Shown here: positions 32,013 to 44,085 of the stretch, in pieces
Numbering within the stretch: the first letter of the stretch is position 1
Layout: each line of letters starts with the position of its first letter
Source of the DNA: Xanthostigma xanthostigma
Lineage: Eukaryota; Arthropoda; Insecta; Raphidioptera; Raphidiidae
DNA: 64,000 bases
Assembly: GCA_963575645.1 (NCBI GenBank)
Contig: OY754467.1
Span: forward strand, 1,922,001-1,986,000
Reading direction: 5' to 3'
Made by a program: the position numbers and the translations under genes
The notes under the pieces: generated by a model
Told to the model about the DNA's origin: nothing
Database searches by the model: none
Seen by the model: the letters and a program-made list of their open reading frames with translations, nothing else

Positions 32013-32268
32013 AGTTGTGTACTCACAACGCTAATTATATTTAGTTAGTGCATTTCACCTGAATAGAAGCTTATTTTTGAGATACATTTTGCAACATTTT
32101 TCATTAATGCTCCGCTCCTAATGGTCGTAGCGTGATATTATATAGCCTACAGCCTTCCTCGATAAATGGGCTATCCAACAAAAATTTTTTTTTCAATTTG
32201 AACCAGTATTTCCTGAGATTAGCGCGTTCAAACAAACAAACTCTTCAGCTTTATATATTTAGTATAGA

Positions 32269-32640
32269 TATCGTGTCCATCGAGATAATAATCAATAAGA
32301 AAAATCGCAGGATTGTGGACAAAAAATTAGATTTATTAATGTACGACGTTTCCTCTATAGATTTAGACTTTTTCAAGTACAATAAAAAATTCAAAACAAT
32401 AATTATGAAAATAAACATTAATTACTAACCATAACAATTAACAAAAGTTAAGGTACATATAAGACAAAAACATGGCAACAAGTTTATGTATAAATTTTTT
32501 TAAACAATAAAAATAATAAATAAAAATTCGAAAGTTAGTTAAATTTCATAACATAGTTGTACTGACTACTTAAATTTTGACAGTGTCGCTGTCCCGTTTC
32601 ATCTCAATCGCGTGCGGAGCCGCGGGTAGCAGCTAGTATA
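32269..32640 (+). other. AT-rich segment ending in a Helitron-like 3' end
   Basis: At 32612-32635 tgcggagccgcgggtagcagctag|t has a GC hairpin and CTAG end like a third kind of Helitron terminus. The 5' limit is not clear; it would have to lie at or inside 32269. Confidence 0.4.
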
Positions 32641-33149
32641 CAATAATTTTAAGATATTTTTTTGAACGCAGAACTGTTTTACTTAATGTCAAGTGATAAT
32701 ACGGAAAACAGTAAATATTATGTGCGATAGTATAAGGTGTAGTAAAATTCACTGTTTTCGACTAAAATATATTACATCTACGTGACTCTATACAGGTGTA
32801 CAGGTTGTGCCAAAACATATTGAACAAGAAAAAACGATATATGTACGATCCAAAGAATGCCACACTACGGTCCTGTGATTCCCGGCACTTTAATAAAATC
32901 AATACATTTTTAATCGCCTTCAGAAAAAGATGAGGTTCTCTCTATTCGATTGTTTGAAAAAAAAAATTTTTTTGTATGTCTGTCTGTCGTGTAGTCGGTG
33001 TGAACGTTGCTCTTTGGTTTCATTACACAGTAAAGAAGACCACAAAAAAAAAAAAAATTTGAAAAGAAGTTTGACCCTGCAGGCCATCCTTGTAACTTCC
33101 CGCTATTTTCGAGTTCAAAACGCTCAAAAGTATATAAAATATAGCAAGA
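32641..33149. other. Unassigned stretch
   Basis: Nothing recognisable; poly-A and poly-T runs at 32947 and 33044. Confidence 0.4.
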
Positions 33150-33620
33150 AGTTTATTTTTTAGCTCTTCGAGCTCAAAAAAGAAAAACACTTCACGAAAT
33201 TTTCGTTCACGATATCTCATGAAAAAATGAACCGATTTTGATGCGATTTGCGGCAGTCGACGCAATTTTTTAACCTAGAAAAGTAATTTATTACAGAAAA
33301 ATCGATCTCATAATAAATTTTACGAGCAATTTAAAAAAAAACACTTTTTTACAATTTTTTCGTTCACGATATCTCGTGAACAAATGAGCCGATTTTGATG
33401 CGGTTTGCGGCGATCGACGCAGTTTTTTTAGCCTAAGAAAATAATTTATTACAAAAAAATCGATCTATTATCAATTTTAAGAGTCATTTTAAAAAAACAC
33501 TTTTTTACGATTTTTTCGTTCACGGTATCTCGTGAACAAATGAACCGATTTTGACGCGGTTTGCGGAAATCGACGCAGTTTGTTAAGGAGAAGAGCTGAT
33601 TAGATTTTGGAATTAATCGG
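33150..33620. repeat. Tandem repeat, three ~165-bp units
   Basis: Units begin near 33180, 33345 and 33505, each with cgttcacgatatctcgtgaa (8-bp arms, loop tatc), then ccgattttgatgcggttt, then cgacgcagtttttt. Divergence between units is moderate. Followed by an AT-rich tail with a (ca/cata) microsatellite at 33811-33852. Possibly the 3' end of an unrecognised retroelement. Confidence 0.8.
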
Positions 33621-34453
33621 TTTAGTAGTTTAGAAAATATTTTACAAAAACAAATTGTAAAAAATTTTTGAACTTGTTTTTTAAGATTTCTCAAAATTTT
33701 TTGGGCCGAATCATTTCAAATTTTCAGGAAGTCTAAGTTCACCAAGATCACGTCAGATGCCGCAAACCGCGTTTCAGTCGAACACTCCGTTCAAAAGATA
33801 TAAAAGGTTTACATACATACATACATGCACACACACACACACACATACATACAGCCCTACGGACATCATCGCCAAAATAGTGTCAATAGCTTCCTAGGAC
33901 CTCAAAACGTCGAGATCTGGCGAAAACTCGATTTTCGAAAATCGGGGTGAAACCAATAAATTTTTTTTTTTAAAGCGGGAAGTTTAAAAAAAAATGAAAA
34001 GCGTAAAATGACAAATTGGTGCCAACCTCAAAACTTTGTTGTTTTACGCTTTTTAGTGACTCGTTTTTGAAGGAAGTTCAATTTTTTAAGTTTTCTATTG
34101 ATTAAAAATTCCATTTATTGTCACTGCACTCTACCCAACTGTGCTCTAGAGTCTAGATCTCTATAGTATAATATGTGAAATTAAGAGAAGGTACACAACA
34201 GGCGTACGGCGTGAGTCAACGCAACGATAACGTCAAATTAAACCAATAAAGCACTTGAACCTATTCTGACTCACAGATCAAACGTTACATTCATGATTCA
34301 TGCGTTTTAACTTTCATAATATATTTATATACATTCCACATACATAGGTACATACATTAGATATTATTATCAATGACTGCTTTATAAATAGCTTTAATAA
34401 AGATTCACATCAAACTTTATTAATGACACATGGAATAGTAAGTACGTTTAACC
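33621..34453. other. Unassigned stretch
   Basis: Contains the 33811-33852 microsatellite and an inverted pair around 33990-34050 (aaagcgtaaaa / ttttacgcttttt). No gene seen. Confidence 0.4.
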
Positions 34454-34935
34454 CAGCGTTGCCAAACGTCCCGATTTTTAAATCAAAATTAAATGTCCCG
34501 CGCGGGACAGGCTCAGTCCCGCTTTTCGGGGATAAAAGAAGTTAAATCTTCACAGAAATATCATGAATAAGTAATTCTTATAAATAAATATTCTCTTATT
34601 GTAAGTTGCAATTTGTAACACTCACTGCACAGACTATTGTTTGACACGCCATATTTTTCTAATGAATAAAACTTTTTTGATTTTAATTTTGATTCTGAAG
34701 ACGAATAAGACTCAACTATTTAACGATAGGGTAAATCTGATTTAAAATATTATATTTTTATTAAAATACATTTTCTTTGACTATTTTTGCTATCTATTGT
34801 CACGTAAACGTAATTTTAATTCAAATAAAAAGATAAACAGGTATTTGAAAACTTCTGATTATATAAAGAATCCCGCTGTTTTCACTCAAAGAGTTTCAAA
34901 ATCCCGACTTGGCAAAAAAAAAACTGGCAACGCTG
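34454..34935. mobile_element. hAT MITE, cagcgttgcca ends
   Basis: Ends cagcgttgcca / tggcaacgctg are inverted and flanked by exact 8-bp duplications gtttaacc (34446-34453, 34936-34943). AT-rich interior; an 87-codon frame starting inside is not supported. Confidence 0.93.
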
Positions 34936-34973
34936 GTTTAACCGCATCAAACCAGTTTTTTTTTTTTGGTCGG

Positions 34974-35220
34974 CGCACCGGCCGAGACACGTACGACCGG
35001 TCCAAATTCCAAATGGCGTCGATCCGCGGGACAGAGGCACGCACTGAACAGAAAAGTTAAGCCCTTTTCGGTTTCGCCGAGATTATCAGTATCAATCGTC
35101 ATGGACTGTATTGCGCTTGCGCGCATCGTCCGATCGCTATATGAGCTTGCGCATCGACCGGTGTACACGGGCGCCGATTGGAATTGCGATCGGTCGGACG
35201 CGTCTCGGCCAATCCGCCGG
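34974..35220. repeat. GC-rich inverted-repeat element
   Basis: ggcgcaccggccgagacacg at the left pairs, with mismatches, with cgtctcggccaatccgcc at the right (about 40-bp arms). Related to 21718-22410. Several frames read through because of the GC content; none has a recognised motif. Confidence 0.6.
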
Positions 35221-35230
35221 CCGTACGCGT

Positions 35231-36659
35231 TGCTTGTGAAAATGCAACCGGCGACACGCGGAGCTGTGAAATAACGCACGATTTTGTCACTTACCGAAAT
35301 TTGGTAACGTTAAAAATTCTGAAGTTTCTTACCTGAAACAAAAAAAAAATTAATAACATTAATATTTATATTCTAGGGTATAAATAATATTTTTATATAT
35401 TTGAAACGTCGACAATAATTCTAGTAGAATCTATTTATGCCACTTAAAAAAATTATTGGATTGTAGGCGTTGGATTGTAGACACTTATCCATCACGATTA
35501 ATTATAAACAACAATATTCACATGAATACACGAATAAAAACATGTAAACACTGTACAGCACTTACCCGCATGACAGACTGACTATGTGTTATACATACTA
35601 CACGGTCAGCTGATGCTAACCATGGGCGCCGCCATATAGGCCTTGGCTGCTCTACCGAGCGCCTACTCCGAGCGCCTTTCACTTTACCCCTACTCCGCGG
35701 CCGCCTGTAATGCGACATGCAACAGACGGCCAGAAAAATTCGGGGCGATAGAATAAAAGTTTCACTTTAAAAATAATAATGGCTTGATCCAACAAATAGC
35801 TCTTTTCGTCGACTGCTCATTCCCTTTTTGTCATAACACACAAGCAAAGAAATGATTAACTATCTTTTGGATCATCCTGACGTTAATACGCGTCGATTGG
35901 CACTTTGGCGTTGTCGATAACAATTTTTATTCTCGAGATTTCGTCATAGAAAGAAATGACTACGTACGTACGTACGAGCACACATAATTATCAATTAAAA
36001 AGATAAGCGCCCAGAAACGAGCCGGTAAAGTCGATGCCTAGGTACGGATATAAAACTGATAGATAAGTCTGTCAACACGTCTGTTAGTTTAGTTTACCTA
36101 TAAAAAGTAACACGACAGATACATATAGGCTTGTAGGCTGGATGGCTGGTTGTTCAACGGGCGCGTACTGGATAGAAAGGAGAAATGCCTAAGGTAGATA
36201 TCGAAACTTCAACCAGAAGTTCTAACTTTTTTTTTTAACTTAAAAGTCGGGATGGAAGATGCCATTTTTTGTGTCACGTCACTGTTTTTTTTTATCCGAA
36301 TATTTTACCTATTAGGAGATGTCTTCTTTTTTACGCGGTCTTTAGTTTTTTTAATGTTTTAATATTCTCAAAACGGCACACATTTTTTTAATACAGAAAA
36401 GTTTTCGAAACATTCTCAAAAAAATTTGTTTCATAATCTATAGAGGTGATTTTTAAGTTGATTCTTCTTTTTTTATTTAACAACGTGTAGAAATGAAATA
36501 TTTCAAGTTACTTTGTTCTCAAATCTCAATAATGAAAGAGGAACGACTTTCAAAGTTTTATTAAATTTTGAGGTCGATCCTGGCGCTATGTTATGTCACT
36601 ATGGAATTATGTTATGTCATTATCAAGTATTCACAGAAATTGTTCGCTGTTAAAAAAAA
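35231..36659. other. Unassigned stretch with a GC-rich island
   Basis: 35590-35720 is GC-rich (gggcgccgccatatagg, ccgcggccgcctg) in AT-rich surroundings. It could be a promoter or exon of a host gene, but I find no coding or splice evidence. The rest is featureless. Confidence 0.35.
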
Positions 36660-37245
36660 TGATATATATTAATACGCTAAGGTTAAAGATGTTTGCCTCC
36701 CTTTTTAGAAAAAACCTCACAATTTCTCCATATATCATTTTACAGATAATTGCTTGCTCTACTGACATCGACAACTAAAAAATTTATTATTGCTTTTGTT
36801 TTTGTAAATTAATTAAAATACAGCAACGCTGAACAACGTCTGCCATCTGACGGCGTTAATTTTGAAACAACGTCAACACTTCGATCTGTCATCTGACCTT
36901 CATATTGTAATACAACAGACACAATACTGCATACTGCCATCTGACGGCTTTAATTTTGAAACAGCGAGCAACGCTGAACAAAGTCACAGCAATGCTGCAT
37001 GATGCCATCTGACGACTTAGCTCAACGCTTTTGCTACTTGCGCCTCTATATGACAATTTTAGTAAAATATTTCTTCGATCTGTCATCTGAGCTTCATATT
37101 GTAATACAACAAAAAGAACAACGTTATAAGCAGTGTGCAAAATTAGAAACGAATTGAATACCTGCAATCATATTTAAAAAATAATTTTGTAAAGTGATAA
37201 TTATTATACTTATTTAGTGCGAATAATTCGCACAGATCACACTAG
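36660..37245 (+). mobile_element. Non-autonomous Helitron, family 2, copy 2
   Basis: Ends with the 7-bp hairpin gtgcgaa/ttcgcac and CACTAG|T; the 5' TC has become TG (tgatatatattaatacg). Confidence 0.87.
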
Positions 37246-37836
37246 TCACCCAGTATTCCAACAGAAAAAAAAATGTGCGATCCCGGAAATTCCTCCGGGC
37301 GCCCTACAAAAGAGGATGGATTATAATCCTATCTGGAGATATGGGGTTCCTAAATTATTCTACTATATAGGTGACAAAATTAAACATCGGCACCTTTAAA
37401 AGATGAAATGACACGAGCTTTTCAACCCAAATAAAGAGAGGAAAGATTCGAGGAGTGCCATCGATTGGTGATCGCTGGTGCGTCAACACTACGTCAAAGT
37501 GAGTGACTGGTGAGTTTCATCACGCTTATAAAACATTCTGTCAGCGTCTTCCACAACACATCGTCTATATGGCGTACAGACAGACAGAAATACAGACAAA
37601 CTGATACATACGCAGGTTACAGACTTAGAAGGCCTCTGTTATCTATTGTAGGTACTATACTATACCCAACTTTAAAAATCAACATAACCTCACTCACTGA
37701 TCTATAGGATAAAAGATAATTTTATTAACAGATGATTACTTCCGTTTTTTTTTTAATTTATTTGTCTGAATTATAGACGCTCGATAAGTCAGATCAACCG
37801 CCTTAATAAAGACAGTATCAACATTATAAAACATAA
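37246..37836. other. Unassigned stretch
   Basis: Nothing recognisable. Confidence 0.4.
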
Positions 37837-38165
37837 TCTATACTAATACATAAAGCTGAAGAGTTTGTTTGTTTGTTTGGTTGAACGCGCTAATCTCAGA
37901 AACTAGTGGTTCGAATTGAAAAATGTTTTTTTGATGGATAGCCCATTTATCGAGGAAGGCTATAGGCTATATAATATCACGCTACGACCAATAGGAGCGC
38001 AGGATCAATGAAAAATTTGTCCGTCCGACAAAAACTTTTGAACGGTAGCTCCGATTATAATGAAATTTGGACACAACATTCATCTTGGTAAACGAAGATG
38101 AACGTGCGTACTTATGTTCTCCCCGCATTCGTTCTTTTGCACCCGGGTGAAACCGGGCGGGACCA
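37837..38165 (+). mobile_element. Helitron, family 1, short copy I, 3' end lost
   Basis: TCTATACTAATACATAAAG start and the full hairpin; after gcgggacc the terminal CTAG is replaced by acac. Confidence 0.85.
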
Positions 38166-39055
38166 CACAAAACAATTTCGTTTTTACGAATATTTACAAC
38201 TACAACGAAGAGTTTTGCCATGCGAAGGTAAAACATGCACTTACAGCATCCGTTGCTATGGCAATCATGACGTCAGCACGGTCAGTCATCTAGTAAAGCA
38301 TGTGGTCGGACATGTTAATGACATTATTTATAGCTGCTTGCTTCAGTTATACCTATGAAATACCAACAATGAATCCCATCAACGACGTCGTGTGTAATTT
38401 GATTTGATTTGAAGTGTCTGCTCGTGCCCCTGAGTATAAGAGCATAAATCTAGCACTTTGCCAACTTTGGGATCAACAAACCGTCACCGATGCTTTATTA
38501 ATACAGCGCCAAAAAAATGATATACATTTCTTGCTAAATACAAGCGTACAGTCAACAAAAGTATAGCCGCTGTACGATAGTACGCACACCATAGATAAAT
38601 CGCTGTATTGGTGTGCGTTCAGTATATAACATACTCGGATGTTGGCTTCAAATATATCCACGTCTACCGTATGTTGTACTGCGTATTTACTGCAACGGGG
38701 TGGTGGATAAACCTAACGCACCACCAACGTCATATCCAGTGACGTAGGAAGCACAAATAAATAGTTAAAGGCCGATTATAAAGAGTTCTTATAATTATAT
38801 ATATGATGTCAACTATAAATAGAACTTTTCATTAGACTTGGGAATAATCGTTGATTCAATCGGGAGGTTGGTGTTCGAATGATTTTGGTATTCAAAAAGT
38901 TTTGATGCTGATCCAGTAACGTTTTTCAATGTAAATTTAGATGAAAATATTTTTGACTATACTAAATTAGTGCGCAAAATAGTACAGCGTCCTCAATTGA
39001 GACAGTCAGAAAAACTGATAGAAATAAAGAAGTTTCACTTCTACACTGTGTTTTT
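38166..39055. other. Unassigned stretch
   Basis: No gene or element recognised. Confidence 0.4.
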
Positions 39056-39600
39056 GAAGTAAAACTTCTTTAGACACGCTTGATTTGGGGAGTAGGCTGG
39101 TAAATGCCTGACGAAAGCGTTTACGGAAGTGCGTCATCGTTCGAGGCGAACGGTGCGTGATCGTCCGAGGCGAACGGTAGTTGAGAGGGAGATATAAATT
39201 AGTGAAGATAGCTATCTGCGTTGTGTGTGCGACAAAGACGGAGCATTAATCGAAATTCTTTTTTTTTTTTGGACAACTATTTGACGGTTAAAATGAAAAC
39301 AATTGTTGTTGTATTAAAAATACATTTCATCAAATTTTGCTGCATTTTGTAACGGGAAATAATATAGGTTAGTTAATAAATGTATTATAAATTATGCTAA
39401 TAAATATATATATACATGTTTTGCCTATTAATCAAAAATTATATTTTAAACATTTCGTCTTTGCAGATATGTGCTCCAGAGTGAGGTTATATTGTGTCGT
39501 TAAATCAGGATGTCTAATCAAAATATGGTGATAGATTATGGAATATTATTGTATCATTATTATAAATTATTATATATGGCAGGAAGAAGTTTTACTTCAG
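39056..39600. repeat. gaagtaaaacttctt repeat, copy b
   Basis: Starts gaagtaaaacttctttagac and ends gaagaagttttacttca; tandem gttcgaggcgaacggt words inside (about 39128-39180). Same order as 12282-12864. Confidence 0.7.
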
Positions 39601-39990
39601 TCGTGTGGGTCATGGCTTTCAGGAAACAGCATCACATCATTTTTTCAAAAGTATCCGACGCGGAAAAAACTTCCGCGCGTCACTGTGTATTACTGAACAC
39701 CTTCTAACACGGTTTCACGGGCGGTGCTAATATTTCTTTTTTTTGTCAAAAAGAGAATTTCAGTGAATTATTAAATTATAGGTATTTTACCGTCATCGAA
39801 CATCCAATTCAAGTTCTTTTTACTTTCATCCACAAACCCACAACAAATTCTCCAATAATATTATGTATTAGATACGTGACTAAAAAAAGTCAATACCAAC
39901 GGATTAATAAGATTTCGTGTCACTACCTACTCTTACCCCTGTCGGTTTCAAAATAAGCCGAAAAAAGCAGAATTTTAACAAAAAAAAAAA
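39601..39990. other. Unassigned stretch
   Basis: Nothing recognisable. Confidence 0.4.
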
Positions 39991-40550
39991 TTGGTTGTCT
40001 GTAAAGTCGGTTTACGGACGATAGTTTTACGTGATAACGTATTCCGTAATACATAACCTAAACCTCCCAAAATTTGGTTTCAATCCGCTTATCCTTGGTG
40101 TCGGAATGATAAGAAATGTCAAAAGTGACGTTTGCAACTGTCAAAGTATTATGTTCTAATAATAATTAGTTATTCCAATACTTAACTTAGAAGGCGTTGC
40201 ATTTCACAAAATACTAATGTCAAAAAATTGAATTAAACATTAGAAATGCAGCCGTTTTCATGTTGCATTTATACAGCTATTTTTCTATATAAATTTGTAT
40301 AAAAAAACTGTTTAGGCAAATTCTGTTATACGAAATCTATGTAAAATGTTCTCCTCTTTCGTTTAAGACTGGTTTCAAACCGATCTGATTTAAATTGAGC
40401 GAGAAATTAGCAAAAAGCACGCACAGGGTCAGGCGGAACGTTACGCGTTACGAACGTTAGGAACGTTACACTTTTTCGTGCATGCAGCCGGTGTTTATCA
40501 ATTTATAAGATTGGTGATTCATCAATTTATAAGACGTTATCACGTCAAAA
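39991..40550. repeat. Dispersed repeat T, copy 3
   Basis: Starts ttggttgtctgtaaagtcgg, ends aagacgttatcacgtcaaaa. Middle includes cgttacgaacgttaggaacg as in copy 1. Confidence 0.75.
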
Positions 40551-40599
40551 TTGTTTCTTTCCGCACGCGATTTAGACTGACCGGTAATTGCTCGTATTC

Positions 40600-41201
40600 A
40601 TCTTGTCGATAAAAAGCAGTATTTATACTTTTTTTAAGTAATACATTTCTTTTAAATCAATAAGTACTGTAATTAATAAAATATAATAAATATTTAATTG
40701 AAAACACTGTAGGAAAATTATTTTTATATAGATACCTATAGTTGTACCAGTTTTCAAATGAGCTATTAATCAGATTTATTTAATTTTAATTAGTCGTAAA
40801 TAAATTTAAATGTAATCCTTAGAAGAAAGCAATGTAGAAAATAAATAAAAAAATAAAAATACATTCGCCCAACGTGGGGCTCGAACCCACGACCCTGATA
40901 TTAACAGATGCATACTCTACCGACTGAGCCAGCCGGGCTTGTGAATGTACAACGCTAATATTGGTATATTTAGTTAGTGCATTTCACCTGAATAGAAGCT
41001 TATTTTTGAGATACATTTTGCAACATTTCTCATTTATGCTCCGCTCCTAATGGTCGTAGCGTGATATTATATAGCCTATAGCCTTCCTCGATGAATGGGC
41101 TATCCAAAAAAATTTTTTTTTGTCAATTCGAACCAGTAGCTCCTGAGATTAGCGCGTTCATACAAACAAACAAACTCTTCAGCTTTATATATTGGTATAG
41201 A
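40600..41201 (-). mobile_element. Helitron, family 1, long copy J, 3' truncated
   Basis: Ends at TCTATACCAATATATAAAG (41201). The 3' side stops at cttgtcgataaaaagc near 40600 without hairpin or CTAG. tRNA-Lys-like block at 40866-40938 and the extra AT spacer shared with copy D. Confidence 0.87.
40866..40938 (-). pseudogene. tRNA-Lys-like block in Helitron J
   Basis: Full-length; acceptor strands gcccggc and gttgggc pair almost as in a real tRNA-Lys. Anticodon loop ctgttaa (GTT), anticodon stem broken. Confidence 0.8.
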
Positions 41202-42113
41202 TATAGAAAAAAGAGAGATGCTAGGCTAATATTCTGAATGCCGGAGTTGTAGCCTTGCATTCGCAAAAATATATTTTTTTTCGTAGCGTCACATCAACAA
41301 AGTACTACGTACGGCGCGGCGTAGCTCCTGGGTCTTATCTCTCGAGGAATAAAGCTAGTGAGACATGACATAATCTTAGCTTTCAGGTAAGAAGAAGAAA
41401 CACGGAAACAAGTGTCCGTTCGAATTAAACGACCCGTTTCACTTTATGTTGCTATCAAATCTGCAACTGAAATGCGGAATAAAAAATACACATACAGGTG
41501 ATTCTCAAGTAGGTACACTTCACCGAACGTAAGTAGTTATTTATTCGGTTCATTTCAGGTAGCTATTCCTCCGAATAAATAGCGATAATTTAATTCACCA
41601 AACATAATTACGTTTACTGCAGGTATAAATCTATTCTGTTTGCCTGATAAAATAATAATGGCCGCCACATAGATCATAATACCTAACCTATAAACGTGGA
41701 CTATCACCTATATCTACAGTCTTCTGTTGTGTTGTTTAACCTTTTGTGAAGTGTATAGTTGTAAAACATTAAAGTTAGCGGCAATAAAACATTATTATTT
41801 TGTGTGTGTGTGTTTTTTTACGCTTACACTAACGCCATCGGTCGGATTTTTGGGTGAACGTCAAAGTATTCAACAAAAAGAGCAAGGAGTATAGTGCAGT
41901 GTGTGTTTATTCTTCAACTAACTATTTAACCTGATCATTTGGTTAGTGAATTGAAAGTAAATTTTATTCTAGCGAATACATTTGTAAATTTCACTGCGTA
42001 CACGCCTGTCGGTTACAAACGGTTAAGAATTTTTGCGGGAATTTAATTCTATTATCCCCTCGAATCTTATAATAATTTTAATGTTATTTAAAAAGCCAGA
42101 ATGGAGTACTTAA
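41202..42113. other. Unassigned stretch
   Basis: No gene recognised. Confidence 0.4.
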
Positions 42114-42795
42114 GGAGGTTGATGCGTTACAGTCCCAATCAAAAGTAAGTCGAATTCTAAATGAGAACTTTTCCATAATAAATTTTTACAAAAGGTTATA
42201 AGTCGATGATACCAATAAATTATTGTCATAAAGGCATAAATAAATAATTTTTTTTAATATTAATTAATTATTTCAGTATTTTACTTAATGGACTAGCTTT
42301 TGAATTTTTTGTACAAAGTTAGGTTAGAAAAAATAAATTTATGTAAATATCTGTATTTTACATATTTTTTGCAGTAAATAATTAAAAAAAGAAATTAGAA
42401 GTAATAAAAATTAAATAATTAAAAAGTTGAAAATTCAGTTAAAATTGTCAAGAATAAAAGTCCATAATCGAAAAGTGCTAAGGTTTAATAATTTTGTTTT
42501 ATTGATTAAATTGGAAAAAATATATAAATATGCGTAAGACATCGATGCTTTACATAGTTAGTTTTCGGAACTGCTGACATTATTTGGTTATTTGCAAAAA
42601 ATTAAAATGTACCGTTTGCATGCTAGGTTGGCATATTTTCCATAAGACTACATGTAAAAGTTTTTTTTTAATTTTTACTTTATAAATCTCTTAATGATTT
42701 TGGATTTTTTACAGAAAATTTTCTCATAAAAAAATCTATTAAAAAAACTTTATCTCAGATTTTTTTCATTATCTTCGTAAAACGGCTCAACCTCC
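42114..42795. mobile_element. piggyBac-like MITE (TTAA), copy 2
   Basis: ggaggttgatgcgttacag at the left, tcaacctcc at the right, TTAA at 42110-42113 and 42796-42799. Inverted relative to copy 1 and similar throughout. Confidence 0.88.
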
Positions 42796-43025
42796 TTAAA
42801 TGTCATATCTTGGGCGAACTCAACAACCCTTCACGTTTAACATTAAACATACCTCGTTATAATAAACGTTGCTAAAATTTTATTAAAAATATTAACACCG
42901 ACATAATTCAATTTCCCTTGGCGATAAAAAAATTTGCTCGTCGCAAATATCAATCATAAATAATTTTATAACGTACTAATAAATTCATTAAAGAATAAAA
43001 AAAATCGAAGAAAAAAAAAACTATT

Positions 43026-43505
43026 TTAATAATTCCGGACGAGCGACGAGGGAGATAAAGAGAGAGACAGATAGTGCGACGCTCTGGTGTAATAAAAATC
43101 CACTTGGCAAGTCTTGTTGACAGCGCACGACGGGTTTAACACGACGACGACGCGGTGGGTGGATCGGCTGTTATCGGGAGCTGTAAGTGGGATTGTGACG
43201 ATGACTGGAACACCTTGAGATGCGACCGAGCTATATGGGTTGACAGGTGCCTCTCTGCTCAACTCTATATAGAAATTCCTAACCTCTAAATGTACTCTGA
43301 AATGTGAAATTCTTCTTCCACATTTACCAGTGAACGTGTCTCTATAATATGTGAACTGACCGACTACTTTGTAAAAATTCTTAACACCCAATTTTAGTTG
43401 TGAAACATTTCTACAATAAAAAAGAGGTGCGTAGGTTACTGGACACACGACGGAAAGTATTTTATGTTTTTGAAATAGCTCGAACAAAAATGACCGATTA
43501 CTCAT
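43026..43505 (-). CDS. 159-codon open frame, unrecognised
   Basis: The longest open frame in the window, ATG to stop on the minus strand, in a locally GC-richer patch. The product begins MSNRSFLFELFQKHK and has five or six cysteines, a basic middle and a serine-rich C-terminus (YLSLSLSPSS). I recognise no domain, signal peptide or membrane segment. No repeats of it occur in the window, so it is not a known element here. It could be a chance frame, an exon, or part of a noncoding RNA. I rate a real protein as unlikely but it is the best single candidate in the window. Confidence 0.2.
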   Translation of the reverse strand: MSNRSFLFELFQKHKILSVVCPVTYAPLFYCRNVSQLKLGVKNFYKVVGQFTYYRDTFTGKCGRRISHFRVHLEVRNFYIELSREAPVNPYSSVASQGVPVIVTIPLTAPDNSRSTHRVVVVLNPSCAVNKTCQVDFYYTRASHYLSLSLSPSSLVRNY

Positions 43506-43533
43506 TGGATTCGGAATGACGTCTAGAAAAATG

Positions 43534-44085
43534 TATTAAAATATTTTATTAGCATATAAGAAATTGCAATAGTTATTGGCGTAACTAGTAGTCTAAGTCA
43601 TTCATCGCGCTGACAGGTCATGACTTAGCCTACAAGTTGCGCCCATAATTTTATTCAACAATTGCGCGTTATTCATATTTTAATTATAATGAGATGTTGT
43701 AAATATCTATTTATTTCTTTATAAAAAAAACTGTCAATACTAACAGCACCAAACAGCACGATTCAATGTTTTGGTTTGAGGTTAGCCGGTTATGAATAAA
43801 CTCCATGTCGAAAACATTCGGCCTCTCAATTTTAGCCTCAATGGGTAACAACGGAGTTGTTGTTACCTACTATTTCGTTACGACTCAGAAAATAGTTACG
43901 TTTATTTTCATTACTCCACAATGGCCGAGCTAGTAGGAATCTTCATTGAGTTATGACAAGTAATTGTCACCAGTCGGTAAATAGCTATTTAGGGTTCGGT
44001 TTTTAGGCATGATAAAACATGAATAACGCGCATGAGTTGAATAAAATATTTTATTAGCATATACGAAATTGCAAAAGTTATAAAC
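43534..44085. repeat. Nested direct and inverted repeats
   Basis: Direct repeats 43534-43577 and 44042-44085 (aaaatattttattagcatat...gaaattgcaa) bracket inverted repeats ttattcaaca...gcgcgttattcat (43651-43676 and 44019-44044). The inverted pair could be the ends of a ~390-bp MITE. Confidence 0.55.

Larger units (their letters stand above)
31071..32268 (-). mobile_element. Helitron, family 1, copy F, split by a hAT MITE
   Basis: CTAG end at 31071, TCTATACTAA end at 32268. The hAT element at 31088-31687 landed in the terminal GC segment, separating the last 17 bases from the hairpin. tRNA-Lys-like block at 31940-32012. Confidence 0.92.

Noticed and set aside
35518..35718. CpG-rich promoter or first exon at the GC island
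   Set aside because: No splice signal, coding continuation or core promoter motif could be supported from sequence alone.
43534..44085. Pair of LTRs
   Set aside because: The direct repeats are only about 44 bp and lack TG...CA ends, primer site and polypurine tract.
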